From Nautilus pompilius (lineage: Eukaryota; Mollusca; Cephalopoda; Nautilida; Nautilidae): 64,000 nt of DNA. Below, in pieces: positions 51,701 through 62,699 of this stretch; position 1 is the first letter of the stretch; the number at the start of each line of letters is the position of its first letter. The position numbers and the translations under genes are program-made. The notes beneath the pieces were generated by a model. It saw only the letters and a list, made by a program, of their open reading frames with translations. It was not told the DNA's origin and made no database searches. The DNA lies in NCBI GenBank assembly GCA_018389105.1, contig JACATO010001703.1, positions 32,663-96,662 on the forward strand, read 5' to 3'.

Positions 51701-53200
51701 AAAAATTCTACCCCCACCACACCCCTCCCTGCCTCTGTGGATGTTTACGTGGTGCGAAAACCAAGTCCTTAGATCGGTCGGGCTGAGAAATCTCGCCCAC
51801 GATCGACAAGAGCGATGAAGCATTTCGCAGTCTCCTCCGCTCGCCGTGTCATCTGATAGCGAGGCTGCTGCAGCCACGAGCCGATTACTGCCGTGCCGAT
51901 GGAGACCGGTTGGCGTTGTGTCAGTCACCGTTCACCCGAAGATAAGGACCTATTAACGTTACCAGAACGGCCATGGCGTTCTGAGGCTCTCTTTTATGCA
52001 AAGTAAGTTTGTTTGTGTTTTTTTTTTAATTGGTAGACGAGGGCTGGGTTAGAATCATAATGTAAATAATTAAACAGATGTAGCAGCACGGCTACTGCAT
52101 TTCCGTCGTTTTAAGGTGCGATGGTTTTCTGGCTAAACGGAGCAACTTCAAATCTCGAGTGAATTTGTTTAGGTTAACGATAATTTGTGCACGTGTTTCC
52201 TCTGTGTCCGGTCATCGGAGCTGCCAGTTATTCTCACTATAAACCAGGCTGGGTTTATAGGTTTCACCTGCGCGCGCACACTACGGCCCCCATAAGTTAG
52301 GGACAATCTTTGTAATTGCGAATAATTTAGTGCTACCATCAATGACATGGAGATTCCAATAGAGTTCGGCCAAGTTATTTGAAAAGTCGCTCTGATAGCT
52401 TCCACAATGTCAGTTCGTTAACTGTGCCAGCTCCCTCAAGCGAAATCATTAAAAATATTGAATAATCTGAGTGTATTTTTCTCTTTTCTTAAAAATCTAT
52501 AATTGGCAAGAATCTGCACGAAATCAAAGAACCATCCTCGGGGGGGGGAGGGCGCTTTAAAAGAGACGAGGAAGTCTGTTCTACTGGAACAGCCACAGAA
52601 GTTAGCACGAGACATCGTCCTTCTCGTCTCTAAGCCATCGCTAGGCTGAACAGAAGTCGTCAGTTATTAGTAAATAAGCCATTGGAAGACAAATCTCACA
52701 GATAACTGCTAGGACCACACTTAAGGCGATTCCGCGCCGTGTCATAGTGCTGCTGGACCTTTTTGTGGTACTTGCGTGAGGGTGCGTGTGAGAGTTCTTG
52801 TATGCGTGTGTATCTCCGAGGGGAAGGGAGTGGAGGGGTGGCCGAAGCCTTTATAACTACTGACGTTCAATAGCAACCCGGCTGAAGTAGCTTCGGCCGG
52901 ATTTCGTAGCCTTCTCTTTGGTACCAGCATCCGCATCTCACTTTTGCCAGTGAGATGCACTTGTGTTCAACACGTGTATGGATGCGGTAAATATACTGGA
53001 GAAATTTTATAAAATGTTTCAAAAGCCTCTCTTTTTTTTATCTAAATAGCAACTTCTGAAAAAGAAAGATATTTATTTTTGAAAATTGTACGTTGACTTT
53101 GCGCGTTCCACGCTGATTACAGCGAAGAAACAGAGGCCCATCTTCGCTTTGTGTTTACACATCGTTTAAGATCCTGTCATGTAAATGCCACATCTTTCCC
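48720..53200. other. Intronic, no gene recognised
   Basis: Includes the (TA)n run at 50,211-50,235, a G8 run at 52,541 and a weakly transposon-like minus-strand region at 50,390-50,840 that I could not classify. Confidence 0.4.
50211..50235. repeat. (TA)n microsatellite
   Basis: GGTATATA...TATACC, self-complementary along its whole length. Confidence 0.95.
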
Positions 53201-53206
53201 TGCAGG

Positions 53207-53275
53207 CCTGATTCGAACTGCTACCCACTCGTTGCTAATCGTCCGCCTTTCTATTGTCCAGTGCGCGGTGTTTGA
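53207..53275 (-). repeat. tRNA-like fragment with B box
   Basis: The minus strand contains GTAGCAGTTCGAATCAGGCC, a good T-arm/B-box pattern, preceded by GGCGGACGATTAGCAACGAG, which resembles an anticodon arm region. The 5' half is poor. Likely a tRNA-derived SINE fragment or tRNA pseudogene. Confidence 0.4.
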
Positions 53276-53499
53276 TTAACAACCAAAAGTCTATTCCACA
53301 CTTGGAAAATGTGATGTTTTTTCTTTCCCAAATACTTCAAATAGTCAAGCTTTGAACCACTACTGAAAATAATGCTGAAATACGGTATTAAAACTACAAT
53401 TATTCATATATATAATAAATATGAAATACACACAGAATATGCACAGATAATGACTAATTTCAATTACAGAAGTATGTAACGCATGCACAATGCATTAGT

Positions 53500-54480
53500 A
53501 TTTAGTATGTGGTCCCTTTGTTTTCTAGAGAGCATGACACCTTGCTTCCATGCTCTCATACAGGTTATTGTTGTATGCCTGTGGATTATTGATTCGAATA
53601 ATCGGTAACACTTACCACAATCCATCCAAGGTGTTTGGTCTATGTTTGGCTTTTTTCAGTAGCCATGCAACCCCGAATAGTCTCAGGGATGCTGATTCCA
53701 GGGCTATGCGCGGACCAAGCCATTTTTTTTTTTCGTTTTGTTCGTTTAATGTTTCATCAGCCCTCGTTGCGTTCCGGATATCGTTTCATCACATCGGACA
53801 TATTCTTGAGTTAATTTTTTTTTTTATGTTGGAAGATTGAACCCTCTCGCCATCTAAGACAGCCACCTAGAGGGGAGCAGGATGGATGAGAACCTGCTTG
53901 TTTGTACCTGTTGGCAGTCAGTACACCTTCAACCTTATACAAATCTCCGACACCCTGGGCTAATATGCAGTCCCACGCTTGTAGAGATCTGTGCGTCGCT
54001 GTGGCTGCTGTAATTGACTCTTGTAGCGCTCCCCGTTCATCACTTGAAAATAAACAACAAACTTCTGTTGGTTATTGCCGAACAGTTGAAGCTCGAACTC
54101 ATTTGTAAAGAGAACCTTCTTCCGGGTTTGAACATTCTACTGCATCATTTCTGGTTGCCATTTGGTTGCTTCTTCTCAGCAGAAGTTCTCGGGAAGATGT
54201 ACATCCACTGATACCTCGCATTAATTGCATTTTACTGTCTTTTAAAGAAACATTGACATCCGTACTCGCAGTTAGGTCATTCGCAAGGTCTCTTTCAGCT
54301 CTTCGTGTATCGCATAAGGAACATAGGCCGAGCTACTTAGCATCACTTTTGGAGTGTTTGGGTTTTCTTCCTTGACTGAATCTATTGTCAGCTGTATCAG
54401 TTTCACGTATCCTCCTCGGTCTTGTTTACAGCTCTGCTGCATGGACTAGTTTCCACCAGCTTAAAATGATTTCTATATGC
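53500..54480 (-). pseudogene. Tc1-like transposase fossil 3
   Basis: The minus strand gives, in order, GRKPKHSKSDAK (about 54,370), RDLANDLTASTDVNVSLKDS (54,290-54,230), FELQLFGNNQQKF (54,100-54,060, the block around the first catalytic acid), GERYKSQLQ (54,030), DLYKVEGVLTANRYKQ (53,950-53,905), GSIFQH (53,845), MAWSAHSP (53,725, degraded from the W-P-x-x-S-P block) and NNLYESMEARCHALLENKGT (53,570-53,510) ending in TTY and a stop. It is nearly full length for a Tc1 transposase. Stops and frameshifts occur throughout, and the second and third acids are not preserved. The flanks (to about 54,560) probably belong to the element, but inverted repeats were not resolved. Confidence 0.7.
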
Positions 54481-54569
54481 TTGTCACGTGGTATTTCCTT
54501 CTCAGGGGCCTAAGAATTCACCAGACAGTCATCACGCCACGAGGTATCACAGTCTATCCATTTATAGTC

Positions 54570-56560
54570 ATTCTGCATGAGTTCACTTTCCGACTGCTTG
54601 CATGATAACCAATCACAGTGTTCTATATTAACACGTGACTGTACTGAAAAGCATTTCATATCTACACGTGTGCTATGACTCTATCACGTGTTATTTGCAT
54701 TTTATATCTAATTTTCCCATTTTTTCCATAATTATTTCCAATAATATATATATAATCATTATTCCATTTGAAGAGTTCAAAAGAAAATTTAATTTTCCTC
54801 CGTTTAATGTACTTAATAAAAGTTAGTCGTCATATATTATGCCAAGTAATAAATTATTTTACCTGTTCAAAGATATATACTACATAACGTTTTTACATTT
54901 GTTTCGTTTCTTTTATTATAAAGATTATACTAACGTTACGTAAAATCATAACTTTAAACAGATAAGAAAGTTTGTTTGAAATTCCAATCTCTACAAATTC
55001 CCGTGTCTTTAATTTAAAGGTGTATCCAGTCTTTTGAATCGCAACGAGTAATAATTAAGTCCAATTTCCCGTCGTACCATTTCCGAGCACGCTGATGATG
55101 TTATTCTGGAAACCTTTATTTTGATAGGACGGTGTACCTGCTGGCGACACAAGATCCAAGCCGAGTCGTCTCTTTGCCTCTTTCGGAGCTGTCAGGTGCT
55201 TGCAATAGAGTGACGTCGTTTGTTTAAATAACATTTCTGACGGAAATCAACAAAAATTCGACCAATGGAAGGAGGTTTTAAATATCTCTTCCTTCAAGAA
55301 GCCGATGAGCAAGAAATCGTTTATTGGCAATTTTTGCCGTAGAGGTCATTTTTATTGTTTACGGAGTACTTTTAAAGAAATTTCTGTGTTCTCCAATCGG
55401 CAAAAATGCATGACGGACGAGGCTGCTGAGAAAGTCCACTCCGATGAAACTTGACTTTGAACGACGAATCTTGGAAAACGTGGGTAGCTTCAGGGTTAAA
55501 CGAGAATTACACGGGTTAACAATCTGCGCGAAAACTTAAATGAACAGAACAAAATTCCAAGAATAATGATGAAGATGCCTAGTTAGTGCATCCACCCACG
55601 AGTCCGTTGTGGCCATGCATCCCAATTAACTATTTCTTCTTATTTTCTTTAGCTTTTTATAAAACTGCGGTATCTGCACGCACTTTCTCGTTAACTCTAT
55701 TCAGTAAATATCACAGCATCCTCTGAAAAAAAAATTAGCTAAGGGCGGCTAATCAGTTGTCTTTCTCTGTTTCCTGTTTACCTGTTAACCTGTTCTTTTC
55801 TATGTAAATGACATATAAATTATTATTTCCTCCTTCCAAGTATCTCGCCATAGGTATGTCAGTATTCAATCTTTGTCCTCAGATATTCTCTATATTTCTT
55901 CTTTCAGCATCTCTGTAGCTGCCTGTCTTTTTGTTTCTTTACACTTCAACTATCTCAGTATTTAAATATGTTCTACCTTCAGTCATTTAGGAATCTCAAT
56001 ATGCGAATGACTTCAACCTGTTTTTATTCAGATGTCGCAAGAGCTGAATATTATCTAAACTTATTTCCTTCAGATTCTCCATATTTAATTATCTTCCACC
56101 TTTGCACTTTAGATATCTCATTATCTGAATATTATCTACATATTCTTTCAGTATCTTAATTGATAAAATGCCTTCTACGTGTGCTCCTTTGGGTGTTTTC
56201 TCATGAAATTACCTTCTATCATGAGCTATTTCTGTATCTAGATATCTTCTACATTCATTCCTCTAGGTATTTCAATATACACAACGCTTTACCTGTGTTC
56301 CTTTACAGATATCATATTAGAATATTTCCTGCCTTTGTTTCTTCAAGCATTTTTATACCTAAATATCTTTTGCCTTTGTCCTTTTAGATATCTCGCTATT
56401 TGCTTACCTTCTGATTTTTTCCAAATTTCACTATTTAAATGTCTTTTGTCTCTGTTCTTTGAGGATCTTTCATTGTCTAATATTATCTACTTCTATTACT
56501 TTAGGTAAGTGCGCTTCTATTTGTCTTCTGCAATTTGTCATTTCAGATATCTCGGCATCT
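54570..56560. other. Intronic, CT/AT-rich, no gene recognised
   Basis: 55,800-56,560 contains loosely repeating TATCTCxxTATCTAAATATxTTCTACCTTTGT-like sequence, a degenerate pyrimidine-rich tandem repeat reaching up to the acceptor of the receptor exon. Short Ile/Phe/Ser-rich frames there are artefacts of it. Confidence 0.5.
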
Positions 56561-56588
56561 AAACGTCTTCTACCTTTTGTCCTTTCAG
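55840..56588. repeat. Degenerate TATCTC/CTTCTACCTTTGTC tandem repeat before the acceptor
   Basis: At least ten imperfect copies of a unit of about 50-60 bases reading roughly TTTCAGxTATCTCxxTATCTAAATATCTTCTACCTTTGTxC. Each unit contains a potential acceptor (CTTTCAG or CTTTAG followed by GTATCTC or ATATCTC). The last copy supplies the real acceptor and the first exon bases GTATCTC of the receptor exon. Confidence 0.7.
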
Positions 56589-57297
56589 GTATCTCGCCAT
56601 CTGCTACACGCTGCAGTTCAAGATCACCGGCCAGGTGTCACGTACCATCATCCTTAGCACGTGGGTGTTTGCGCTGCTGATCATGATCCCGTGGGCAGTG
56701 TTCTACCGGCACGTGCCCCATTCCAACCTGTTCATCTGCTACGAGGAGTGGCCCAGCAGCCTGCACCAGACTGCCTTCTTCCTCGGCGCCATTTTTATCT
56801 GCTGCTACACCATCCCGTTGCTGCTCGTCGTGCTCTGCTACACGCTGATCGGGCTGCGCGTGTGGAATCGCGAGGCACCCGGCATCCACGACCAGTCTAA
56901 GGTGATCATGAAGTCTAAGATCAAAGTGATGAAGATGCTGGCCGTAGTCGTGATTCTCTTCGCCTTCTCCTGGCTGCCGCTCTACGCCATCCGCCTTAAG
57001 GCACATTTCAGCCCGATCGAGAGCCGCGTCGTGCACGAGACCATAGTCCCGATCGCGCAGTGGCTCGGCTCGGCCAACAGCGGGGTCAACCCGGTCATCT
57101 ACTGCTTCTTCAGCAAGAAGTTCCAGCGCAGCTTCAAGGCTATGGTCACGTGTCAGCGGAACTCTTTCTCAAACGGAGGCGACAGAAGGCGCTGCATGAC
57201 CACCAAGTACATGACCGTGGAGTACGCCAGTGGTCAGGTTACCCTGTCCTTTCACCGAAAGTCCGCCAACGCTAGAGAGCTCCAAGAATTTGTTTGA
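56589..57297 (+). CDS. Neuropeptide GPCR (SIFamide/NPFF-receptor-like), TM4-TM7 and tail exon
   Basis: The acceptor CCTTTCAG|G restores Arg with the upstream exon; 235 codons follow to a TGA at 57,295. Residues are counted from the DRY Tyr as 1. YLAIC opens loop 2; TM4 is about 19-39; the loop-2 Cys (FICYEEWP) is at 50; TM5 is about 60-92; a Lys-rich third loop (IMKSKIKVMK) is at 106-115; TM6 has FAFSWLPLY at about 125-132 (Trp 128 is the toggle residue); TM7 has SANSGVNPVIY with NPxxY at 167-171; helix 8 is SKKFQRSFK, and a Cys in VTCQRN may be palmitoylated. The WLGSANS-VNPVIYCFFSKKF block points to the SIFamide/NPFF receptor group. It would sit in the plasma membrane of neurons or target cells and couple a peptide to G proteins; ligand and G-protein class are inferred from the family. 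The exon is markedly richer in GC than the adjoining introns. Confidence 0.95.
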
Positions 57298-57805
57298 ATT
57301 CCAGAATACGTAGAAAGAACAACTATATTACTAAAATATATAAATGGAAACAAAATTAAGAGCATAAATAATTTCATTCATCTAAATCATGCCGATAAGT
57401 ATTATTTGTATGTAAATATTTGAGAGTTTATTGTTATTGTTGTCGTATTGTTTCCGGTCGCTTTGGTTCTGTATGGCTTCATTATGTTGATATAAAAAGT
57501 TTACTTTCGTTTTAATCTCATTTTTGTGCTTTTTTTGGTGGGGATGACTTTGTATCGAACCGATTACAAATCAAATAATCATTCATAAGGTTCCCTAAAT
57601 ATCTTTAGGCCCCCTTCCCTTCCTTCATAAAGGAAGCTAAACAGTCACGCCTTCGTTTGAGTAATTGATTAGAATTAGCTATGTTCAAACGGGGTTTGCG
57701 GAAAAACGTCACACGTGCAGAATTTAATATCAGTTATCTCCCTTCACCGGCCGTGTTAATGCTTGGTCTAATGAAAAGGTAATAACCGTGTATCTTCTGT
57801 TGCAG

Positions 57806-57948
57806 AAGAGAGTCGTCAGATCACCACCGGTCTGCCCGCTCCCAGCGATGAACTCTCGAGCACCTATCGCTACATGCGCAGGAACGAATTAATCACCGGC
57901 GAACAGTTGTCAGTAGTGACAGTATCACCCGATACGAAACGGCATTGA
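57806..57948 (+). CDS. Possible alternative C-terminal tail exon of the receptor
   Basis: TCTTCTGTTGCAG|AAGAG is a good acceptor. In the frame that starts after two bases, 46 codons stay open to TGA at 57,946: ESRQITTGLPAPSDELSSTY then RYMRRNELITGEQLSVVTVS, PDTKRH. The composition (Ser/Thr-rich, charged, balanced codon use) looks like a receptor tail. Joining it would need a phase-1 donor inside the preceding exon. AGTG|GTCAGG at about 57,234 fits the phase but is weak; CAG|GTTACC just after it is better but would put the exon in another frame. It may therefore be a splice variant, a remnant or chance. Confidence 0.35.
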
Positions 57949-57959
57949 TACGTATTTCT

Positions 57960-60230
57960 TTTATCCCGTTTCGTCGGGATGGAGAGCACGATGTGTTGCT
58001 GTTTAAACCGTAGCGGTTTTCTTTCTAAATTGTTTGGGTAGAAAACGAAACGATCAATTCTTAAGTTAGTTTTTCCCTCTAAAGGCAAACAAGGATTCAG
58101 TAATTCGGGTAAATGTGCAAAACATTCGCACTATTCCGTAGACTTACTTTCCAACCTGTTCAGAAGAGAACTCAGCTGATGTATTATTATTATTATTATT
58201 TAAAAGACAAAGATACGTTGAAGTCCAGTCTATACTGATCTTACGCATAGCATCGCCACCATTCGTGATGTAACTATGGGAGATACATGAGAAGGGAAAT
58301 ATTCTCGAGGAGACCGCGATCTCCTATTGTACCGCTCTTGGAGTGGCATTCCACAAAAAGTGACGTCAGAACGCCTCGCACTTACAAACGAAAGCCCTAA
58401 ATAACACGGCATGTTTCTGGTTTTCTTGACAAGAGAGTTATGGGATCGCTTATGTATATTTGAAAAACAGCAGAATTCTTAATTTATTAACTGCCCTTAA
58501 AATTCATATCAACGCCCGCGCGATTGATCCCCCCAAAACCATCAAAAACTTCCCGTTCACCAGAGGTTTATGTTTTTGGCGCTCGGGTGTACTCGCGATA
58601 ATTATTAAAGAACGTCTTTGCTGCCAAAGCTAATGCTTCATTCTTTCTGATTTGACCAAAACGATTTAAAACATAACCAGGCCCATGGGAGATCATTCGA
58701 CTTATGGTCGGCGATTAGGAGAAGCCAGCCGAGTTTTGGGGATGGCAAAACTTCGGTCCGTGCATCAGGAAAATTAAAGAATGGCTGCCCAGCCGAAAAA
58801 AAATACACCCAGCACCATTTGGGAAAGTTTTCCTTCTGCAATCGACGGAGACGGGCAGGTCTCCTCGCTCGCTGTACCAGCCCTGAGTGGGGGGGGGCGG
58901 GATAAAGACGATTATTGCGATTTGAAACCACTCGCTGTGATGGAGCATCAGTATCCATCTCTGCCGTTCAGAAGACAAGACGGAAGTAATGTGTTCCGCG
59001 TTGAGGGCAGATCAAACGCCAGGATACAACACGTAATGGAGGAACGAAAGTGGGCGATGTCGAACCGCGAGAAAACGCGCCTTCAGAAGGTGATGCGGAG
59101 ATGATGATTAGGAGGCAGGACACGTTAACGTAACAGCAGAGCCAACCAGGTGAAAGTGTAATAGCCTGCCATTCGGCCGATGATCGCTTGCCGATTAAAA
59201 CCAATTTTGCCCGAGTGTTCGTGCGAGAACCAAACAAGATGACGGTTTGAACAGGGTCAATTATCAAACTGGGAGGATGGGGGTGAACTCTTTTGTCGTA
59301 CACTCGAGTCTTTTGAGTCACGTGACGAGACATGGTTGGAAACGCATTTTTTTTTTCGATTAAAAGCTTCAAAAATAGTTAACCAAGAAAGACTGCGTGT
59401 GTATAGAGAGTGGCGCACGAAGTATAGGCGCAAGGTACGTTGAGAAATCGGAAGGATACCAAAGCACTTCCCAGAGTTTGATGAACAAACGCGATTTCGT
59501 CGTGTCTAGCTATTAGCCATGACGTCCAGTAGTTATCATCTGCTGCTGTGATTGCAAACCTGGAACCGTGTTTCGCTTTTTGCTCCCGGTTTCTAACTGG
59601 TGTCGATCGACACCGGCTGTAAACCCTAACTTAATTTTTTTTTACCTAAATCTACCGAGCAACAGTTTTATGGAATAACTGGACATGGCGCATAACCAAA
59701 GCAATGCATTTGATTTCCTCGGAAGAAGAATTAAAAGTCCAGTAGATGGAGATGCAGTGACCTCGAACCTATACAAGTCTAGAACAGGAGAACTGTTATT
59801 GTCGTAGTCATCAAAAGCTTCCTCCTACATTCCTTTCCTAGGGTATTTTTTTTAATTAATGCAAAATCGCTACAGTTAATAATGCTAATGTTTATACAGT
59901 GATTCGATAGCCAGAGATCTTGTAGACATAAAATCAAAGCCCCTCTTTTTTGTTACGTATATCGCGAATTCGAACCGCCAGTCATCAAAGATATTTTCGG
60001 CGCCTTTGTTATGCATCGGTTTTCAGAGTGGAGGTCATAAACCTATTAATGATAAAGATGTTCACTTCACGACGGTACACCGGCAGAAATATATACGAGA
60101 CGACACAAAGGGGAAGATACCAACGGAGCGTGGGGAAAAGTCATTACTCCGCAGAACACGTCGATAGTATCATTCCGCATAACAAGATGCTTTTCACTTT
60201 TTTTGGCAAAAAAAAATAAGCATCCACATT
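57960..60230. other. Intergenic sequence, no gene recognised
   Basis: (ATT)n at about 58,182-58,200 and a G8 run at 58,889. Overlapping frames at 58,638-59,372 on both strands are under 135 codons and unrecognisable. Confidence 0.4.
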
Positions 60231-60290
60231 CCACAAGCTTTATATTAAAAACACTGTGCTTGGCTAGCCACCCGGATCTTTTGATGCCTT

Positions 60291-60322
60291 TATAAGCCAG
60301 GCGTCGTCTCGGCCAGTCAGTA
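60291..60322 (+). promoter_or_regulatory. TATA box and initiator
   Basis: TTTATAAGCC (TATAAG at 60,291) lies 28 bases before the A of TCAGTAGT (TCAGT at 60,317-60,321), a classic metazoan initiator. Spacing and both motifs agree with a focused RNA polymerase II start at 60,319. A donor 160 bases downstream strengthens the case. Confidence 0.55.
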
Positions 60323-60478
60323 GTCGCTACAATTTAGTCTCGTCTATATGCGTCCGCATGTACAGCCGTGCTTCTCCTCCGCTCTCTAGCTTAAAGACGT
60401 TAAATTGCAACGCAGCACCAAATTATTCAAACAATTCACAAAATTTTTTTCTCCAGTCTATGAGAAATAAGGTGGACG
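60319..60478 (+). other. Probable first exon of a gene continuing to the right
   Basis: From the predicted start site to a consensus donor GGACG|GTAAGTAA. Two ATGs occur. The first (60,348) closes after 13 codons. The second (60,358) opens 40 codons, MYSRASPPLSSLKTLNCNAA through SMRNKVD, that run through the donor in phase 1. Spliced to the acceptor at 63,714 this frame would meet a stop after a few codons (G|CA AGA GAG TAG), so with that partner the exon would be 5' untranslated with upstream frames. With another, unseen exon it could be coding. No product can be named. Confidence 0.4.
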
Positions 60479-60479
60479 G

Positions 60480-61850
60480 TAAGTAATCTTGGTGATTAAT
60501 AGATCGAAGCTGTTCGTTTATTCATAATTCTTTTACAAGGCGGAATGATGCGAAAACATCATTAACAATATTTAGGAAGTCACGTGTTCAAAGGCTATCT
60601 GGGATTACTCCGCGTAAGGAATGTCCGTGAGACTCATCTATAGAAAGAGAACTCTTGTGGGAAAGAAATAGTGTGAATTTATGGCTTCTTTTCATTTTCT
60701 AGAAACTCTACCGCAAAAAAAAAAGAGGTAAATTAGGAACGTTTGATAGATTCTTTAATCTCGGCGGTCCCTGAGAATAAAAAAACATGGAAATATCGGT
60801 GATATATATACGATAGCTACAACTGTGAGATTTTCAAATAGCACTGGATATTTAAGAAATAAAAAAAAATTAGTTAAAACTGAAACAATAAAATATGAAA
60901 AGAAGATAAACTAATTTTATGAATAACTTTGACGTTTTAAAAGTTCAAAGATGTCAATAATTTTATATCGCAACTATAAATGGAAACGGAATAAAAATGT
61001 TTGCCAAAGCAAAGCAATTCAAACTGCGAGGAAACTGGAAAAGCATTTTTTTGGAAAAATAGGGGGAAAAAAATTGCAAAGTACATAGAAGTTACAGAGA
61101 CATCCATAAGAAAACTTGAAAATAAATTATGGTGGAAATGATAGGAAGAGAAGCAGAGAAATCACAAAAGGGCAAAAGTAAAGCTGACACGTGTTCCAGT
61201 TGCGAGACAAATAACCGGAAACCTTTCATTAATAATTTGAATTTAATATCAAAATATAATGCTAACCTAAACAATCCAACGCTATAAAATATTTAAAGAA
61301 ATAGAAATGTAAAAGATGTTAAAAACGGATCGATCACTTGATCGATCAACTGTCATTATAAATAGTAAAAGATTCCAATTTGATCAAACACCTATTTTTA
61401 ACCTGTATGCGCCAGAGACTATTATTCGTTAACTAGATATTTGTACCTTTAACATTTAAGAATTGTTTTTTTTGTAAACAGGAAAAATACTACTTAAAAG
61501 AAATTCCCAAAAGGCAAATATAAAGTAAGATTAATGTGAAAGTTCAAAATACATAAAAAAATAGAAGATTTCAGATGGAAACTTTACGATGGCGGTGTAG
61601 CTGTGAACTTGCAAATAAAATAATTCAACAAGTATAACAGAAACGATTGTGATGGAAGTGTTCTGTGTGACAAAGTAGATGCTTGATTTATATGTGTGTA
61701 TTTTTAACGGTCAGATAACTAGGTTCGCCAATAAAGTGGTGTGTATTTGAAATATAGGATGGTATCATCAGTTATTTGTCCGGGTCTGTGGCGTCCAGGG
61801 TGTGGATAAGAAAAGAATGACTTTCTAAATGAAACTTTTAACGACTGCTT
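60480..61850. other. AT-rich, no gene recognised
   Basis: Probably the first intron of the gene whose exon ends at 60,478. An inverted GATCGATCACTTGATCGATC lies at about 61,329-61,348. No recognisable frame. Confidence 0.45.
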
Positions 61851-61866
61851 CAAACGAGGAATGCGG

Positions 61867-62235
61867 ATTCTCTCTCTCCTCATGCTCAGCGCATCCTCTC
61901 GCTCGCTCGCGCTCGCTCCTCTCTTCTCTCTCCTCTCTCTCTCGCGCTCCCTCCGCTGCCCGCCGCCCTCTCCTCTCTCTCTCTCTCGCTCTCTCTCTCT
62001 CGCTCTCTCTTCGCTCTCTTCTCTCGCTCTCTCTCTCTCCCCGCCCGGTCTCGGCCTCTCTGCTCGCCCTCTCTCTCCTCTCTCTCTCTCTCTCGTCTCT
62101 CTCGCTCTCGTCTCTCCTCTCTCTCTCTCATCGTCTTTTCATTCATCTCTCTCTCTCTATCTATCTCTATCGCCTATTCTCTTTTCATCTCCTGCTCTCT
62201 CTCGCTGCTTCTCTCTCTCCCTCTCTCTCTCTCTG

Positions 62236-62285
<50 letters not shown>

Positions 62286-62312
62286 CTCTCTCTCTCTCCT
62301 TCTCTCTCTCTC
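61867..62312. repeat. Long (CT)n/(CTCG)n microsatellite
   Basis: About 450 bases of CT tracts with interspersed CG (CTCGCTCG and CTCTCGCTCT types) and short TCTATCTATC. The long Ser-Leu frame through it is an artefact of the repeat. No TGACGTCA spacer was seen. Confidence 0.9.
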
Positions 62313-62317
62313 ACTCG

Positions 62318-62564
62318 TATAAATTTTCCAACAATGAGTCAGACGGCTCCACGGATAATTTTACAGTTAGCGTTTCAACAAATCGAAACAGGCTCACTCG
62401 ATCGATACACCTAGCAGCGACCATAGACAGCTGCCAGTCGATCGCCGACTCGGTCACGCTGAAGCGACAGTTGCACGAGAGTATACTTTACTCGGGTGAA
62501 CCACATGAACACCAACTTCACCTAGATCTTCATACTGCAGTGGATTTGGCAAACTTGAGCTTAG
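62318..62564 (+). other. Open segment after the CT repeat, possible exon
   Basis: After the CT tract a frame remains open with mixed composition (NNESDGSTDNFTVSVSTNRN, RLTRSIHLAATIDSCQSIAD, then HQLHLDLHTAVDLANLSLG) and meets GCTTAG|GTGAGA, an acceptable donor, at 62,564. It would lie between the first exon at 60.3 kb and the coding segment at 63.7 kb. No domain is recognised and the pyrimidine repeat makes any acceptor call meaningless, so this is weak. Confidence 0.2.
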
Positions 62565-62699
62565 GTGAGAATCTTCTTGGAATGTTCTCTGGAAGCTCTT
62601 TACTTCTACAAATTCCATCGCCACGTTTGCTTTGTTGCCGTACTGGGGTGGCAGAAGTGCTGAGTCTACAATATCGTTTCAATTTACTTGTCTAGGACC

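Larger units (their letters stand above)
29765..56588 (+). other. Receptor intron, 26.8 kb, phase 2, in the DRY Arg codon
   Basis: Donor AG|GTAAGA and acceptor TGTCCTTTCAG|G. The split codon AG|G restores Arg and is followed by TAT CTC GCC ATC (YLAI), giving DRYLAI. Introns at this exact codon are common across rhodopsin-type peptide receptors. The intron contains GA/CT and CA repeats, a 67-bp tandem repeat, Tc1 fossils and tRNA-like fragments. I found no exon of this receptor inside it. Confidence 0.9.

Noticed and set aside
56638-57036. Minus-strand 132-codon open frame over the receptor exon
   Set aside because: It is the antisense shadow of the GC-rich TM4-TM6 coding sequence; composition and position are fully explained by the receptor.
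61829-62322. Ser-Leu-rich frames through the CT repeat
   Set aside because: Low-complexity translation of (CT)n; only the non-repetitive part after 62,318 was kept, as a weak candidate.
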